Shown: in pieces, positions 45,970 through 56,237 of the stretch
Layout: each line of letters begins with the position of its first letter
How positions within the stretch are numbered: position 1 is the first letter of the stretch
Source of the DNA: Alkalimonas cellulosilytica
GTDB taxonomy: Bacteria; Pseudomonadota; Gammaproteobacteria; Enterobacterales; Alteromonadaceae
NCBI RefSeq assembly: GCF_036325985.1
Contig: NZ_JAUHLI010000015.1
Coordinates: forward strand, 31,418 to 95,417
Direction of reading: 5' to 3'
Length of the DNA stretch: 64,000 nt
Position numbers and translations under genes: made by a program
Notes under the pieces: model-generated
Database searches by the model: none
Told to the model about the DNA's origin: nothing
The model's input: the letters and a program-made list of their open reading frames with translations, nothing else

Positions 45970-47922
45970 ATGCTTAAGCGTTCGATAAAGCAGCGGGCAG
46001 GATGGTGGCTGACACTGGGTGCGATCCTGGTCGTGCCGGTTTGGCTCTGTGCCGATGAGCCGATCGATGAAGAAACCTTGCTACGCAGTCAGCAGCGTGA
46101 GCAGTTTCTTCATGCCGAGCTGCGGATTGGCTCGACCAACCGGGCGCAAGCCGAACAATGGCTTGAGCAACTGGCCGACTATCCATTGCAACCTTATCTG
46201 GAGCAACGCTGGTTGGAAGGGCGCTTATCGGCCAGTGATGCCATTGAGCGCTTTTTAACCCGCTATCAGGGCACGCCGATGGACTGGCCGCTGCGCAAGC
46301 GCTGGCTGCTGTATCTGGCGCAGCGTCGCTCGGCTGAGCTGTTTTTAGCCAATTACCGGCCTACCCAGGATGCCGAGCTGCACTGTCACGCACTGCGGTT
46401 TCGGCTGGAAAAAGAAGCGCCGGCACAGATTTGGCCGGAGGTGCGTGAGCTCTGGACGGTCGGGGTATCGCAACCCAGAGCCTGCGATCCCCTGTTTACC
46501 CGCTGGCGTGATGCCGGTCAGATGACCCCTGAGGTGATCTGGCAGCGGGTTGGCAAGGTAGCCGATGGCGGTCAGGCCAATTTATTGCCTTATTTGCGCG
46601 GCCTGATGCCGGCGCGAGATCAGTACCTGGTGGACTTATGGATCCGGGCCAGGCGCAACCCGGCCGTGGTGGCACAGAGCAATTTTTTCCCCCGTCGTGA
46701 CCCACGTGAGCGCGAAGTATTGGCTTATGGCCTGCGCCGCTTGATCTGGCGTAATCCGGATCAGGCACTGAGCACCTGGCAGCGTTTTGCCGAGGACCCG
46801 CATTTTACCGAAACCCAGCGGCAGATGGTGATCCGTGCTTTTGCGGTGGCCCTGGCAAGCCGGGGGGATGAACGAGCCGATGCCTGGATGGTGCAGGTAC
46901 CGGTCGAGCACATGGATGATACCCTGGCGCACTGGCGTATCGCCCACGTGCTGAAACAGCAAGACTGGCCGCGAGTGCAACAACTGATTGAAAGCATGCC
47001 GGCCGAATTGCAACAAAGTGCCGCCTGGCAGTACTGGCTGGCACGGGCGCTGGAGCAACAGGGCCAGCAAACGCAGGCCGATGTGTTGTGGCGTGCGCTG
47101 GCGCAGCGGCGTAACTACTACGGTTTTATGGCGGCATCCCGTTTGGGCTTGCCTCCCAGCTTATCGCACCGGCCAGTGCCGGTAACCGATGGTGAAGTGG
47201 CTGATCTGGGTGGGCACCCTTCGGTGCAGCGTGCGCAGGAGTGGCTGGCACTGGGGCGGATGACGGAAGCGCGGCGCGAATGGAATCATTTACAGCGCAC
47301 GGCCGATGAGCAGACCAAGCTGGCTTCCGCCCGCTTAGCGGCGCAGATGCAATGGTATGAGCGGTCGATTTTCTCCCTGGCCGATGTGGGTTTTTGGGAT
47401 GATATTGAACTGCGCTTTCCATTGGCCTTTAAAGAAGAGATGGCGGAATTTGCCGGCAAAGCAGAGGTGGACCCGGCCTGGGCCATGGCGATTACCCGGC
47501 GTGAAAGCTCCTTTATGGTGGATGCCAACTCACCGGTTGGCGCCCGCGGCCTGATGCAGATTATGCCGGATACCGCCAATTACATTGCCCGCCAGCCGGT
47601 GCAGCTGGGCCAGTTGTACAACCCGATCACCAATATCGACTATGGCACCAACTACCTGAATTACCTGATGCGCCGTAACGATGGCAACCTGCTGATTGCG
47701 ACTGCATCTTACAATGCCGGTTATGGCCGGGTTCGGCAGTGGATCCCGAAAGATGAGGCTGTGCCGGCGGATATCTGGATTGAAACCATTCCGTTTCGCG
47801 AAACCCGCGAGTACGTCAAAGCGGTTATGGCGTATTATCAGATTTACAATATCCGGATGGATCAACCGGTGGATGTGTTTGCCCCCTTAGTGGGGATGCG
47901 GATTGGGCAGGCCAAGGATTGA
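45970..47922 (+). CDS. slt: Soluble lytic murein transglycosylase
   Basis: A 650-residue periplasmic enzyme that cleaves murein with formation of 1,6-anhydro ends. From the ATG at 45970 the product has a signal peptide (KQRAGWWLTLGAILVVPVWLCA). An all-helical superhelix follows, and the C-terminal catalytic SLT domain has the essential Glu in ITRRESSFMVDANSPVGARG, GLMQIMPDTA and the Tyr-rich NLLIATASYNAGYGRV. The frame opens at 45853, but the first 39 codons would put a non-signal stretch first. Stand-alone gene. Confidence 0.94.
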   Translation: MLKRSIKQRAGWWLTLGAILVVPVWLCADEPIDEETLLRSQQREQFLHAELRIGSTNRAQAEQWLEQLADYPLQPYLEQRWLEGRLSASDAIERFLTRYQGTPMDWPLRKRWLLYLAQRRSAELFLANYRPTQDAELHCHALRFRLEKEAPAQIWPEVRELWTVGVSQPRACDPLFTRWRDAGQMTPEVIWQRVGKVADGGQANLLPYLRGLMPARDQYLVDLWIRARRNPAVVAQSNFFPRRDPREREVLAYGLRRLIWRNPDQALSTWQRFAEDPHFTETQRQMVIRAFAVALASRGDERADAWMVQVPVEHMDDTLAHWRIAHVLKQQDWPRVQQLIESMPAELQQSAAWQYWLARALEQQGQQTQADVLWRALAQRRNYYGFMAASRLGLPPSLSHRPVPVTDGEVADLGGHPSVQRAQEWLALGRMTEARREWNHLQRTADEQTKLASARLAAQMQWYERSIFSLADVGFWDDIELRFPLAFKEEMAEFAGKAEVDPAWAMAITRRESSFMVDANSPVGARGLMQIMPDTANYIARQPVQLGQLYNPITNIDYGTNYLNYLMRRNDGNLLIATASYNAGYGRVRQWIPKDEAVPADIWIETIPFRETREYVKAVMAYYQIYNIRMDQPVDVFAPLVGMRIGQAKD

Positions 47923-47975
47923 TGCTATCATAAGGCATTGTATTTACGTCGCGACAACACAGGAAGAAGAGTGCT

Positions 47976-49298
47976 ATGACGGTAATTGATCCTGCAAGCT
48001 ACGCCAGCCACATTCAGGTTTTGCAACAACGAACCCGCCAATTGCTGGAGCGGGAAAACCTGGATGGATTGGTGATTCACTCCGGCCAGACCAAGCGCAA
48101 ATTTCTCGATGACATGGATTATCCGTTTAAAGCCAACCCGCATTTTAAAGCCTGGTTGCCGGTGGTGGATAACCCGCACTGCTGGTTGCAGGTCGATGGT
48201 GTCAATAAGCCGAAATTGATTTTTTACCGGCCAAAAGATTTCTGGCACAAAGTACCGGATGTGCCGGGCGATTTTTGGGCCGAGCATTTTGATATCCAGC
48301 TGCTGGAGAAAGCGAATCAGGTTGAGCAATTGCTGCCGTACGATAAAGAGCGGCTGGCGTATTTAGGTGAGTACCTGGAAGTTGCTCAGGCGCTCGGCTT
48401 TAGTGAAATCAACCCGGAGCCGGTACTGAACTTTCTGCATTATCACCGGGCCTATAAAACCGAGTACGAGTTGCAGTGCCTGCGCCAGGCCAACCGCATG
48501 GCGGTGGCGGGTCACCGGGCCGCTAAAGCCGCGTTTTATGCCGGCGGCTCTGAGTTTGATATTCAGTTGGCCTACCTGGCGGCTGTTGGTCAGACGGAAA
48601 ACGAAGTGCCTTACGGTAACATCGTGGCGCTAAATCAACACTGCGCTATCCTGCACTACACGGCGCTGGAGCGGCAAAAGCCAGCCCAGCATCACAGTTT
48701 TCTGATCGATGCCGGGGCCGAGTTTCATGGCTATGCCGCCGATATCACCCGCACCTATAGTTTTGATCGCGGCCACGAGTTTGCTGAGCTGATCAAACGG
48801 GTCGATGCCATTACCTTGCAGATGGTCGATGGCTTAAAGCCTGGCATCAAATACAGCGAGCTGCATTTGCAAACGCATCGGTTAATTGCTGAAGTGCTGG
48901 CGGATTTTGATTTTGTCCGTCTTGGAGCTGATGCCATGGTAGAGCAGCAGATCACCCAGGCTTTCTTCCCGCATGGTTTGGGGCATCATCTTGGCTTGCA
49001 GGTGCACGATGTCGGTGGTTTTATGCTGGATGAGCGCGGCACCCATCTGCCGCCACCAGAGCAGCATCCGTTTCTACGCTGCACCCGCTTGATTGAACCT
49101 TCGATGGTTTATACCATTGAGCCTGGTTTGTATTTTATCGAATCCTTATTGGATGAGCTGCCAGCTGCTCAGAAAAAGCTGCTAAACTGGGATAAAATTC
49201 AGGCATTTAAGCCTTTTGGTGGCATCCGGATCGAAGACAATGTCATCGTGCACCGGGAGCGCAATGAAAATATGACCAGGGAGCTGCAGCTGGATTAA
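47976..49298 (+). CDS. pepQ: Xaa-Pro dipeptidase
   Basis: A 440-residue M24-family dipeptidase for Xaa-Pro dipeptides. Metal ligands are visible in LIDAGAEFHGYAADITRTY, the His in HGLGHHLGLQVHDVGG, YTIEPGLYF and GGIRIEDNVIV. E. coli has pepQ beside fadBA; here it follows slt. The ribosome site AGGAAG precedes the ATG. The same transcript may reach trkH through a hairpin at 49314-49330. Confidence 0.96.
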   Translation: MTVIDPASYASHIQVLQQRTRQLLERENLDGLVIHSGQTKRKFLDDMDYPFKANPHFKAWLPVVDNPHCWLQVDGVNKPKLIFYRPKDFWHKVPDVPGDFWAEHFDIQLLEKANQVEQLLPYDKERLAYLGEYLEVAQALGFSEINPEPVLNFLHYHRAYKTEYELQCLRQANRMAVAGHRAAKAAFYAGGSEFDIQLAYLAAVGQTENEVPYGNIVALNQHCAILHYTALERQKPAQHHSFLIDAGAEFHGYAADITRTYSFDRGHEFAELIKRVDAITLQMVDGLKPGIKYSELHLQTHRLIAEVLADFDFVRLGADAMVEQQITQAFFPHGLGHHLGLQVHDVGGFMLDERGTHLPPPEQHPFLRCTRLIEPSMVYTIEPGLYFIESLLDELPAAQKKLLNWDKIQAFKPFGGIRIEDNVIVHRERNENMTRELQLD

Positions 49299-49313
49299 CC
49301 AGCCGGCAGCCAT

Positions 49314-49330
49314 CTGGCGCACAGCGCCAG
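49314..49330 (+). other. Hairpin just before trkH
   Basis: CTGGCGC and GCGCCAG pair perfectly around ACA, ending 11 bases before the trkH ATG and four before the ribosome site GGGG. No T tract follows. It may affect read-through or translation. Confidence 0.35.
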
Positions 49331-49341
49331 TTCGGGGAATT

Positions 49342-50793
49342 ATGCAATATCGCTCCATTATCCGTATTCTGGGGTTACTGGTTGCTGTGTTCAGCGTCAG
49401 CATGCTGCCACCGGCCCTGGTATCGCTCTGGTATCAGGACGGTGCTGGTGTCCCTTTTTTGCTGTCCTTTATTATTTGTGTCACGGCTGGCCTGCTGATC
49501 TGGTACCCCAACCGCAGTTATCAGCGCGATCTGAAAGTACGGGACGGCTTTTTGATTGTGGTGATGTTTTGGTTGGTGCTGGGGGCTGTAGGTACCTTAC
49601 CGCTGTACTTATCGCCGGAAACCGGCATGAACCTGGCCGATGCCACCTTTGAAGCCTTTTCCGGCCTTACTACCACCGGCGCTACTGTGCTAACCGGCAT
49701 TGAAACCCTGCCAAAAGCTATTTTGTTTTACCGCCAGCAATTGCAGTGGCTGGGCGGCATGGGCATCATCGTTCTGGCGGTGGCTATTCTGCCGATGCTG
49801 GGGGTTGGCGGCATGCAGCTGTACAAGGCCGAAACGCCTGGCCCGGTGAAAGACAACAAAGTCACACCGCGCATTGCCGATACCGCTAAGCACCTGTGGC
49901 TGATTTATGTGACACTGACCCTGGCGTGTGCGCTGGCATACCGGCTGGCCGGCATGAACTGGTTTGATGCGGTTGGCCATTCGTTTTCTACCGTCGCCAT
50001 AGGCGGCTTTTCTACCTACGATGCCAGCATTGGTCACTTTAACAGCAGTGCCATCAACATTATTTGTGTGGTGTTTTTGTTGCTAAGTGCACTAAATTAC
50101 CCGCTGCATTTTGCGGCCATCCGCGGCAAAAACATTCTGACCTACTGGCGTGATCCTGAGCTGCGGGCCTTTTTGTTTATTCAGGGCTCGCTGGTCGTGC
50201 TGATTTTTATTGGTTTGCTGCGCAGCCAGGTGTATGACACCACCTGGGAAGCCTTTGATCATGGTCTGTTTCAGGCCGTTTCTATATCCACCACAGCGGG
50301 CTTTGCCACCGGCGGCTTTGCTTACTGGCCTTTGTATTTGCCGATTCTGTTGATCTTCTCCAGCTTTATTGGTGGCTGCGCCGGTTCTACCGGGGGCGGT
50401 ATGAAAGTGGTGCGGGTGTTATTGCTGTTCTTGCAAGGCAAGCGTGAACTGAACCGGCTGGTGCATCCACGGGCCATCTACAGCATTAAGCTGGGGCGAC
50501 GGGCGGTGCCGGATCGGGTGGTGGAAGCGGTCTGGGGCTTTTTCGCCGCTTATGCGCTGGTGTTTGTGATTATTATGCTGCTGCTGATTATGACCGGGCT
50601 GGATAATATGACGGCTTTTACCGCCACCGCTGCCTGCCTGAACAACCTGGGGCCGGGTCTTGGCGAAGTGGCTTCGCATTACGGCGAGCTGGCAGATATC
50701 AGCAAGTATTTGCTGGTGCTGGCGATGGTATTCGGCCGGCTGGAGATATTCACCTTGCTGGTGCTCTTTACCCCGGCTTTTTGGAAAAACTAA
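49342..50793 (+). CDS. trkH: Trk potassium uptake system membrane subunit
   Basis: A 483-residue K+ channel-like protein of the TrkH/KtrB superfamily with four M1-P-M2 repeats. The filter-type stretches are visible: TTTGATVL (first), VAIGGFSTYD (second), STTAGFATGGF (third) and ATAACLNNLGPGLG (fourth). The regulatory partner TrkA is encoded head-on next to it, three bases away. Confidence 0.96.
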   Translation: MQYRSIIRILGLLVAVFSVSMLPPALVSLWYQDGAGVPFLLSFIICVTAGLLIWYPNRSYQRDLKVRDGFLIVVMFWLVLGAVGTLPLYLSPETGMNLADATFEAFSGLTTTGATVLTGIETLPKAILFYRQQLQWLGGMGIIVLAVAILPMLGVGGMQLYKAETPGPVKDNKVTPRIADTAKHLWLIYVTLTLACALAYRLAGMNWFDAVGHSFSTVAIGGFSTYDASIGHFNSSAINIICVVFLLLSALNYPLHFAAIRGKNILTYWRDPELRAFLFIQGSLVVLIFIGLLRSQVYDTTWEAFDHGLFQAVSISTTAGFATGGFAYWPLYLPILLIFSSFIGGCAGSTGGGMKVVRVLLLFLQGKRELNRLVHPRAIYSIKLGRRAVPDRVVEAVWGFFAAYALVFVIIMLLLIMTGLDNMTAFTATAACLNNLGPGLGEVASHYGELADISKYLLVLAMVFGRLEIFTLLVLFTPAFWKN

Positions 50794-50796
50794 CCA

Positions 50797-52173
50797 CTAA
50801 ATGAATATTGCACTGACCTGGAACAGCTTTTCCACTTCGCTGATGTGCTTTTTATCCACTAAAAACAGGATAATGTGATCGTCGGTCTGAATGGGGATAT
50901 GATCGTGGGCAATGATGACTTCATCACCGCGCACTATCGCCCCGATGGTAGCACCCGGCGGCAGCTTAATATCACCAATGGCGCGGCCAACCACTTTGGA
51001 AGTGGTTTCATCACCATGGGCAATGGCCTCGATGGCTTCAGCAGCACCACGGCGCAGCGAGTGCACATTAACGATATCGCCACGGCGAATGTGGGTTAGC
51101 AGGGCCGAAATAGTCGCTTGCTGCGGGGAGACCGCGATATCGACTTCACCCCCTTGCAGCAAGTCGACGTAAGCGCCGCGTTTGATCAGCACAATGGTTT
51201 TCTGTGCGCCCATCCGCTTGGCCAGCATGGCCGACATAATATTGGCTTCATCGTCGTTGGTAACGGCAATAAACACATCGATTTGTTCGATATTCTCTTC
51301 TTCCAGCAATTCAGGATCAGAGATATCGCCGACATAGACCAGGGTATTGTCCAGCATGCCGGACAGAAATTCGGCCCGCTCTTTGCTGCGCTCAATCAGT
51401 TTCACGCTGTAATTGTTTTCCAGCGCCCGTGCCAGGCCGTAGCCTACGTTACCGCCACCGGCAATCATAATACGGCGATAGCTGCTTTCCAGCTTTTGCA
51501 GTTCGCTCATCACCACCCGGATATGTTTGGTTGCAGCGACAAAAAACACTTCGTCATCGGCTTCAATCACGGTGGTGCCGAGCGGTTTGATCGAGGTGCC
51601 ACGGCGATAAATGGCAGCGACCCGGGCATCAATATTGGGCATATGCACTTTCAAGGTGGATAGGGCGTGGCCCACCAGCATACCGCCATAATAGGCCCGC
51701 AAGCCAACCAGACTTACTTTGCCCTGGGCAAACTCCACCACCTGCAAAGCGCCCGGGTAATCAATCAGCCGGCGGATGTAATCGGTGACCAGAGTTTCCG
51801 GGGCAATAAAGTGATCCACCGGCATGTCTTCACGGCGAAACAATTGATCGCGGTACTTCAGGTATTGATTGCTGCGGATGCGGGCAATTTTAAGCGGAGT
51901 ATGAAAAATACTGTAAGCGACCTGGCAAGCTACGATATTGACTTCATCACTGCTGGTTACGGCTACCAGCATATCGGCATCTTCAGCGCCGGCTTTTTTC
52001 AGGATGTCCGGATGGGCGCCATAGCCATGAATGACCTGCAGGTCGAAGCGATCCTGCAATAACCGCAGTTTCTCCATATTGGTATCAACCACGGTGATTT
52101 CATTCATTTCCCCGACCAGATTTTCTGCCAGGGTTCCGCCGACCTGTCCTGCACCAAGAATGATGATTTTCAT
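50797..52173 (-). CDS. trkA: Trk potassium uptake system regulatory subunit
   Basis: A 458-residue cytosolic RCK protein with two RCK-N Rossmann halves (IIILGAGQVGGTLAENL at the start; MIAGGGNVGYGLARALE near the middle) and RCK-C domains. It binds NAD(H)/ATP and gates TrkH. Its ATG overlaps the rsmB stop (ATGA), placing it last in def-fmt-rsmB-trkA. The convergent stops with trkH leave no terminator space. Confidence 0.97.
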   Translation of the reverse strand: MKIIILGAGQVGGTLAENLVGEMNEITVVDTNMEKLRLLQDRFDLQVIHGYGAHPDILKKAGAEDADMLVAVTSSDEVNIVACQVAYSIFHTPLKIARIRSNQYLKYRDQLFRREDMPVDHFIAPETLVTDYIRRLIDYPGALQVVEFAQGKVSLVGLRAYYGGMLVGHALSTLKVHMPNIDARVAAIYRRGTSIKPLGTTVIEADDEVFFVAATKHIRVVMSELQKLESSYRRIMIAGGGNVGYGLARALENNYSVKLIERSKERAEFLSGMLDNTLVYVGDISDPELLEEENIEQIDVFIAVTNDDEANIMSAMLAKRMGAQKTIVLIKRGAYVDLLQGGEVDIAVSPQQATISALLTHIRRGDIVNVHSLRRGAAEAIEAIAHGDETTSKVVGRAIGDIKLPPGATIGAIVRGDEVIIAHDHIPIQTDDHIILFLVDKKHISEVEKLFQVSAIFI

Positions 52174-53477
52174 GAAGTTTGTTCTGCCTCGAGCTGTTTC
52201 ATCACTTTAGCATAGAAAAAGCCATCCATCTGCTGCTGGCCGGGCAGGATTTGCCAGCCCGTCGCTGTCCCATGGATCGGCAGCAAGATAGTATCCGGAG
52301 TTTGTTGCAAAAAGTGATCGATCTGCTGTTGGTTTTCTCGGCTGAACACGCTGCAGGTGGCGTAGAGCAAGATGCCGCCGGGTTTAAGTAGCGGCCACAG
52401 CTGCTGCAGCATCCTGGCCTGTATGCCAGCCAGGGCTGTGATGTCACTGGCTTTACGCAGCCAGCGAATATCGGGATGGCGACGAATGACGCCACTTGCC
52501 GAGCAGGGCGCATCCAGTAAAATCCGGTCAAAGGGCTCGCCATCCCACCACTGGTCTGGCTCACTGGCGTCCGCAGCCTGCACCTCGGCCTGGTGCTGTA
52601 ATCGTGCCAGGTTGGCATGGACTCGCTCTAACCGGCTGGCATCGACATCCAGCGCCAGCACTCTGGCAGAAGGAGCCAGTTCCAGCAGGTGGCTGGTTTT
52701 TCCGCCCGGGGCACAACAGGCATCCAGCACGCGCTGGCCATTGGCCGGCTCCAGCAAATGAGCGGCATACTGGGCGGCTGCATCTTGCACGGCAAACCAG
52801 CCTTGCTGATAGCCGGGCAGGCTGGTGATATCACGGGCCTGCTCCAGCAAAATCGCCTCCGGCAGGTCAGCCAGCGGCTGTTGCCAGCCAATATCAGCCG
52901 CACTCAGTGCGGCGGTAAAGTCAGTGATGGCAACTTGCTGTTGATTGACCCTGAGCCAAAGCGGGGCTTTTTGTTGGTTGGCCAGTAAGATGTCGGGCCA
53001 TTGCTGCGGGTAGTCCTGTTGCAGCTGCTGCACCAGCCAGCCTGGATGGCTGTAGCGTATGGCCGGCGGTTGCTGTTCAAACTGCAACAGCTCTGGCCGG
53101 CGCTGCACGGATCGTAGTACGCCGTTGATCAGGCCGGTCATGGACTTGCCTTTCAGCTCCCGGGCTCCATCCACCGTTTCGCTGATGGCGGCATGATCCG
53201 GAATGCGCAGCCAGTGCAGCTGATAAATCCCCACATACAGCAAAAATTGCAGTGGCCTGAGCTTTTTTACCAGTGGCTTATCCATCAGTTGGCGACAGAC
53301 ATGATCCAACTGAGCCAGATGGCGCAGTACACCAAAGCAGAGCTCTTGCAACAGGGCCTGATCTTTATTGTCCTGCAGTTGTTGTTGCGCTTTGGGTAGT
53401 ACTTCGGACAGGGAGCGCCCCAGATCGACCACCTGATAGCAAGATTGCGCTGCCAGCGCACGCAGATTAACCGGCAT
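52170..53477 (-). CDS. rsmB: 16S rRNA (cytosine967-C5)-methyltransferase
   Basis: A 435-residue enzyme with an N-terminal NusB-like RNA-binding domain (AQSCYQVVDLGRSLSEVL) and a C-terminal SAM-dependent domain. The SAM loop is DACCAPGGKTSHLLEL. The two catalytic cysteines lie in LDAPCSASGVIRRHPD and LYATCSVFSREN (near residue 375). It overlaps fmt by eleven bases and trkA by four, the E. coli order. Confidence 0.97.
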   Translation of the reverse strand: MPVNLRALAAQSCYQVVDLGRSLSEVLPKAQQQLQDNKDQALLQELCFGVLRHLAQLDHVCRQLMDKPLVKKLRPLQFLLYVGIYQLHWLRIPDHAAISETVDGARELKGKSMTGLINGVLRSVQRRPELLQFEQQPPAIRYSHPGWLVQQLQQDYPQQWPDILLANQQKAPLWLRVNQQQVAITDFTAALSAADIGWQQPLADLPEAILLEQARDITSLPGYQQGWFAVQDAAAQYAAHLLEPANGQRVLDACCAPGGKTSHLLELAPSARVLALDVDASRLERVHANLARLQHQAEVQAADASEPDQWWDGEPFDRILLDAPCSASGVIRRHPDIRWLRKASDITALAGIQARMLQQLWPLLKPGGILLYATCSVFSRENQQQIDHFLQQTPDTILLPIHGTATGWQILPGQQQMDGFFYAKVMKQLEAEQTS

Positions 53478-54444
53478 TGTTTGCTTGGGTCTTGGCGGCC
53501 TGGATCAGACTGCCGGGCTGGAACCAGTCGGCGCGGCCATTGATAAAGTCGGCGATCGCCATCGGTTTCTTGCCGGCAGGTTGTAGTTTGGTGATAACCA
53601 ATACATGCTCAGCGGTGGCAATCTTCAGGCCCTGTCGGTTCAGCGCCAGAATCTGGCCCGGTGTGGCTTGCTCTATCGCAGGCTCTACCTGTGCGGCCAA
53701 CACCTTGATGCGGTGTTCGCCGTGAGCCAGCACACTGACGGGCCAGGGATTAAAAGCGCGAATTTCCCGCTCTAACTGGGCAGCTGTTTTTTGGAAATCC
53801 AGTTCAGCTTCTTCTTTGCTCAGCTTGGCCGCATAGCAAGCCAGGCGCTCATCCTGGACTTCGGCCTGATCTTGTAAGGTTGGCAGATCATTCAGAGCCT
53901 GCACCAGGGCATCCGGGCCAAGTTCTGCCAGTTTCTGATACAAACTGGCGCTGGTATCTGCATCCGTAATGGCGCAGGTCACTTTGCTCAGCATAGCACC
54001 GGTATCCAAACCTTTATCCATTTGCATAATGGTGATACCGGTTTGATGATCACCGGCCCAAATCGCCCGTTGAATCGGCGCTGCACCACGCCAGCGTGGC
54101 AGCAAGGAACCGTGGACATTGATGCAACCAAGGCGCGGGGTGTCCAGCACCGCTTGTGGCAGCAACAAACCGTAGGCCACGACAACCATCACATCGGCAT
54201 TGAGCTCTGCCAGCTGCTGTTGTGCCGCCGGATCTTTGAAATTGGCGGGTTGAAAGACCGGCAGTTGATGCTGTTGTGCCAGTTGTTTCACCGGGCTGGC
54301 AGTCAGTTGCTGGCCGCGGCCGGCCGGGCGGTCTGGTTGCGTATAGACGGCCAGCAGCTGATGGCTGCTGTTTAGCAGCGCTTTCAGATGCTCGGCAGCG
54401 AAGTCAGGGGTGCCAGCAAAAACAATACGAAGAGGAGCGGTCAC
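53467..54444 (-). CDS. fmt: Methionyl-tRNA formyltransferase
   Basis: A 325-residue enzyme that formylates initiator Met-tRNA. The 10-formyl-THF-binding signature HGSLLPRWRGAAPIQRAI is intact, with FAGTPDFAAEHL at the start. The C-terminal OB domain completes it. It follows def by 13 bases and overlaps rsmB. Confidence 0.97.
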   Translation of the reverse strand: MTAPLRIVFAGTPDFAAEHLKALLNSSHQLLAVYTQPDRPAGRGQQLTASPVKQLAQQHQLPVFQPANFKDPAAQQQLAELNADVMVVVAYGLLLPQAVLDTPRLGCINVHGSLLPRWRGAAPIQRAIWAGDHQTGITIMQMDKGLDTGAMLSKVTCAITDADTSASLYQKLAELGPDALVQALNDLPTLQDQAEVQDERLACYAAKLSKEEAELDFQKTAAQLEREIRAFNPWPVSVLAHGEHRIKVLAAQVEPAIEQATPGQILALNRQGLKIATAEHVLVITKLQPAGKKPMAIADFINGRADWFQPGSLIQAAKTQANNAG

Positions 54445-54457
54445 AATCTATCCTGTG

Positions 54458-54973
54458 TTAAAGGGCGTGGCGGGCAGCCAGCCGGGCTTCTTTTTCCAGC
54501 TTTTTGCGGATCCGATCCCGTTTTAACGGCGACAGGTAATCAATAAAAAGTTTACCCAGCAAATGATCCAGCTCATGTTGAATGCAAATAGCCAGCAGGC
54601 CATCGGCTTGCAGCTCGAACCAGTCGCCATTGGCATTTTGTGCTTTGACGGTAACTTCAGCGGCCCGCTCAACCTGAGCGTAGCTGTTTGGCACCGACAG
54701 GCAGCCTTCTTCGTAAGTGGTGTCACCGCTTTTGGCGATAATTTCCGGGTTTATCAGCACCAAAGGCTCATCACGTTGCTCAGATACATCAATTACCACC
54801 ACCCGAACATGACGATCGACTTGCGTTGCCGCCAGACCGATGCCATTCTCATCGTACATGGTTTCCAGCATGTCGTTGACAAGCTGCTGAATTTCAGGGG
54901 TAATCTCGGCAACCGGTTTGGCAACGGTTCGCAGTCTGTCGTCGGGGAAATGCAACACTCGAAGTACGCTCAT
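54458..54973 (-). CDS. def: Peptide deformylase
   Basis: A 171-residue iron-dependent deformylase that removes the N-formyl group. Three hallmark motifs are intact: GIGLAATQ, EEGCLSVP and QHELDHL. The ATG at 54973 lies three bases after GGAG; an upstream GTG (54982) is possible. Product length matches the family. It leads the def-fmt-rsmB-trkA operon. Confidence 0.96.
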   Translation of the reverse strand: MSVLRVLHFPDDRLRTVAKPVAEITPEIQQLVNDMLETMYDENGIGLAATQVDRHVRVVVIDVSEQRDEPLVLINPEIIAKSGDTTYEEGCLSVPNSYAQVERAAEVTVKAQNANGDWFELQADGLLAICIQHELDHLLGKLFIDYLSPLKRDRIRKKLEKEARLAARHAL

Positions 54974-55096
54974 AGGCTCCACAAATACTATGCTTAAAGG
55001 AAATAACTGTGCTAAGGTCTAATTTTAGCCATTAATGTGCACAATGAACAGCTTCGTCTGTCATAATTACAACAAGATCACGCTGGGGATGCTGGC

Positions 55097-56197
55097 ATGT
55101 TAAAACCTGTCCTTCACTTTTTAGCGCTATGCGCTTTTTGCTTTGCTGTAACGGCTGCTGCTGATGTGCTGCAGGTGCGCGAGGATGCACCGGAGCGCTA
55201 TGTGGTAAAAAAGGGCGATACCCTCTGGGATATTTCTGCTATTTACCTCAGCCAGCCCTGGCGTTGGCCACAGTTGTGGCGGATGAACCCACAAATAGAA
55301 AACCCGCATTTGATTTTTCCTGGTGATGTATTGCGGCTGATTTATGATGCCGATGGCCGGCCGATGCTGGTGCGGGATGACCGGGTGCGTCGGTTATCGC
55401 CGCACACCCGGGTGACAGACACCCGACCGGATGCCATTACCACGGTACCGCTGGCAATGATTCGGCCATTTTTAAGCCATGACCAGTTGCTCAGTGCTGC
55501 TGAGCTGGAAGGCAAGCCTTACATTCTGGGTGCCAGTAGCAATGTCAAAAATGCAACAGAAGGGCACATTCTGTACGCAAGAGGGGAGCTGGAGCCGGGC
55601 AAAGGCTATGCCATTTACCGCAAAGGGCGTCCCTATGTCGATCCGGATACCGGGGATAACCTGGGCTATGCGATGACCCTGGTGGCGACCAGTCGGGCAT
55701 TCCGCGCTGGCAGCAATGAACGGAGTGAGCCTGCATCGCTGCATATTCTGGATGTAAAACGTGAAATACGGCAAGGTGACATTGTGCTGCCCGCTATTGA
55801 TGGTGAGTCTTTGCCGGCGTATTTCCACATGGCACGGCCGGAGCAGGCGATTGATGGCTTGATTATTGAAACAACCTCCAAGCTGCGTGAATTTTCGAAG
55901 TGGGATATTGTAATCATTAACCGTGGTACGAACGATCAGTTAAAGCCAGGCCATATGCTGGATATTGTGCGGCCATCGCCGACTGTGGTGGATAGCCGCA
56001 ATGGCCAGCCGGTGTACCTGGAAGACTCAAGCCGTTACCAGCGCCTGGCCAGCAACTTTGGCCATGAACAAATCAAAATGCCACGGGAAAGAGTGGGGCA
56101 TTTAATGGTGTTCAAGGTGACTGAGCGAGCCAGCTTCGCGATTGTGACCGATACCTATCGCCCGGTGCGGGTTGGTGATCATATCGTTAGCCCTTAG
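55097..56197 (+). CDS. LysM-domain periplasmic protein
   Basis: A 366-residue protein with a signal peptide (residues 1-21, ending VTAAA). A LysM-type peptidoglycan-binding domain lies at about 34-84 (VVKKGDTLWDISAIYL, then NPHLIFPGDVLRLIY). The rest has beta-rich repeats without a recognised catalytic motif. It starts the plus-strand row before dprA, the place where many gammaproteobacteria keep such a gene. It is divergent from def. Function presumably structural or cell-wall related. Confidence 0.85.
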   Translation: MLKPVLHFLALCAFCFAVTAAADVLQVREDAPERYVVKKGDTLWDISAIYLSQPWRWPQLWRMNPQIENPHLIFPGDVLRLIYDADGRPMLVRDDRVRRLSPHTRVTDTRPDAITTVPLAMIRPFLSHDQLLSAAELEGKPYILGASSNVKNATEGHILYARGELEPGKGYAIYRKGRPYVDPDTGDNLGYAMTLVATSRAFRAGSNERSEPASLHILDVKREIRQGDIVLPAIDGESLPAYFHMARPEQAIDGLIIETTSKLREFSKWDIVIINRGTNDQLKPGHMLDIVRPSPTVVDSRNGQPVYLEDSSRYQRLASNFGHEQIKMPRERVGHLMVFKVTERASFAIVTDTYRPVRVGDHIVSP

Positions 56198-56237
56198 ATC
56201 TATGTTCAGCTAAATACTTAATACACAGGATGCTATC

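Noticed and set aside
46695..46704. CACGTG in slt as parS
   Set aside because: Flanking bases do not form the TGTT/AACA arms.
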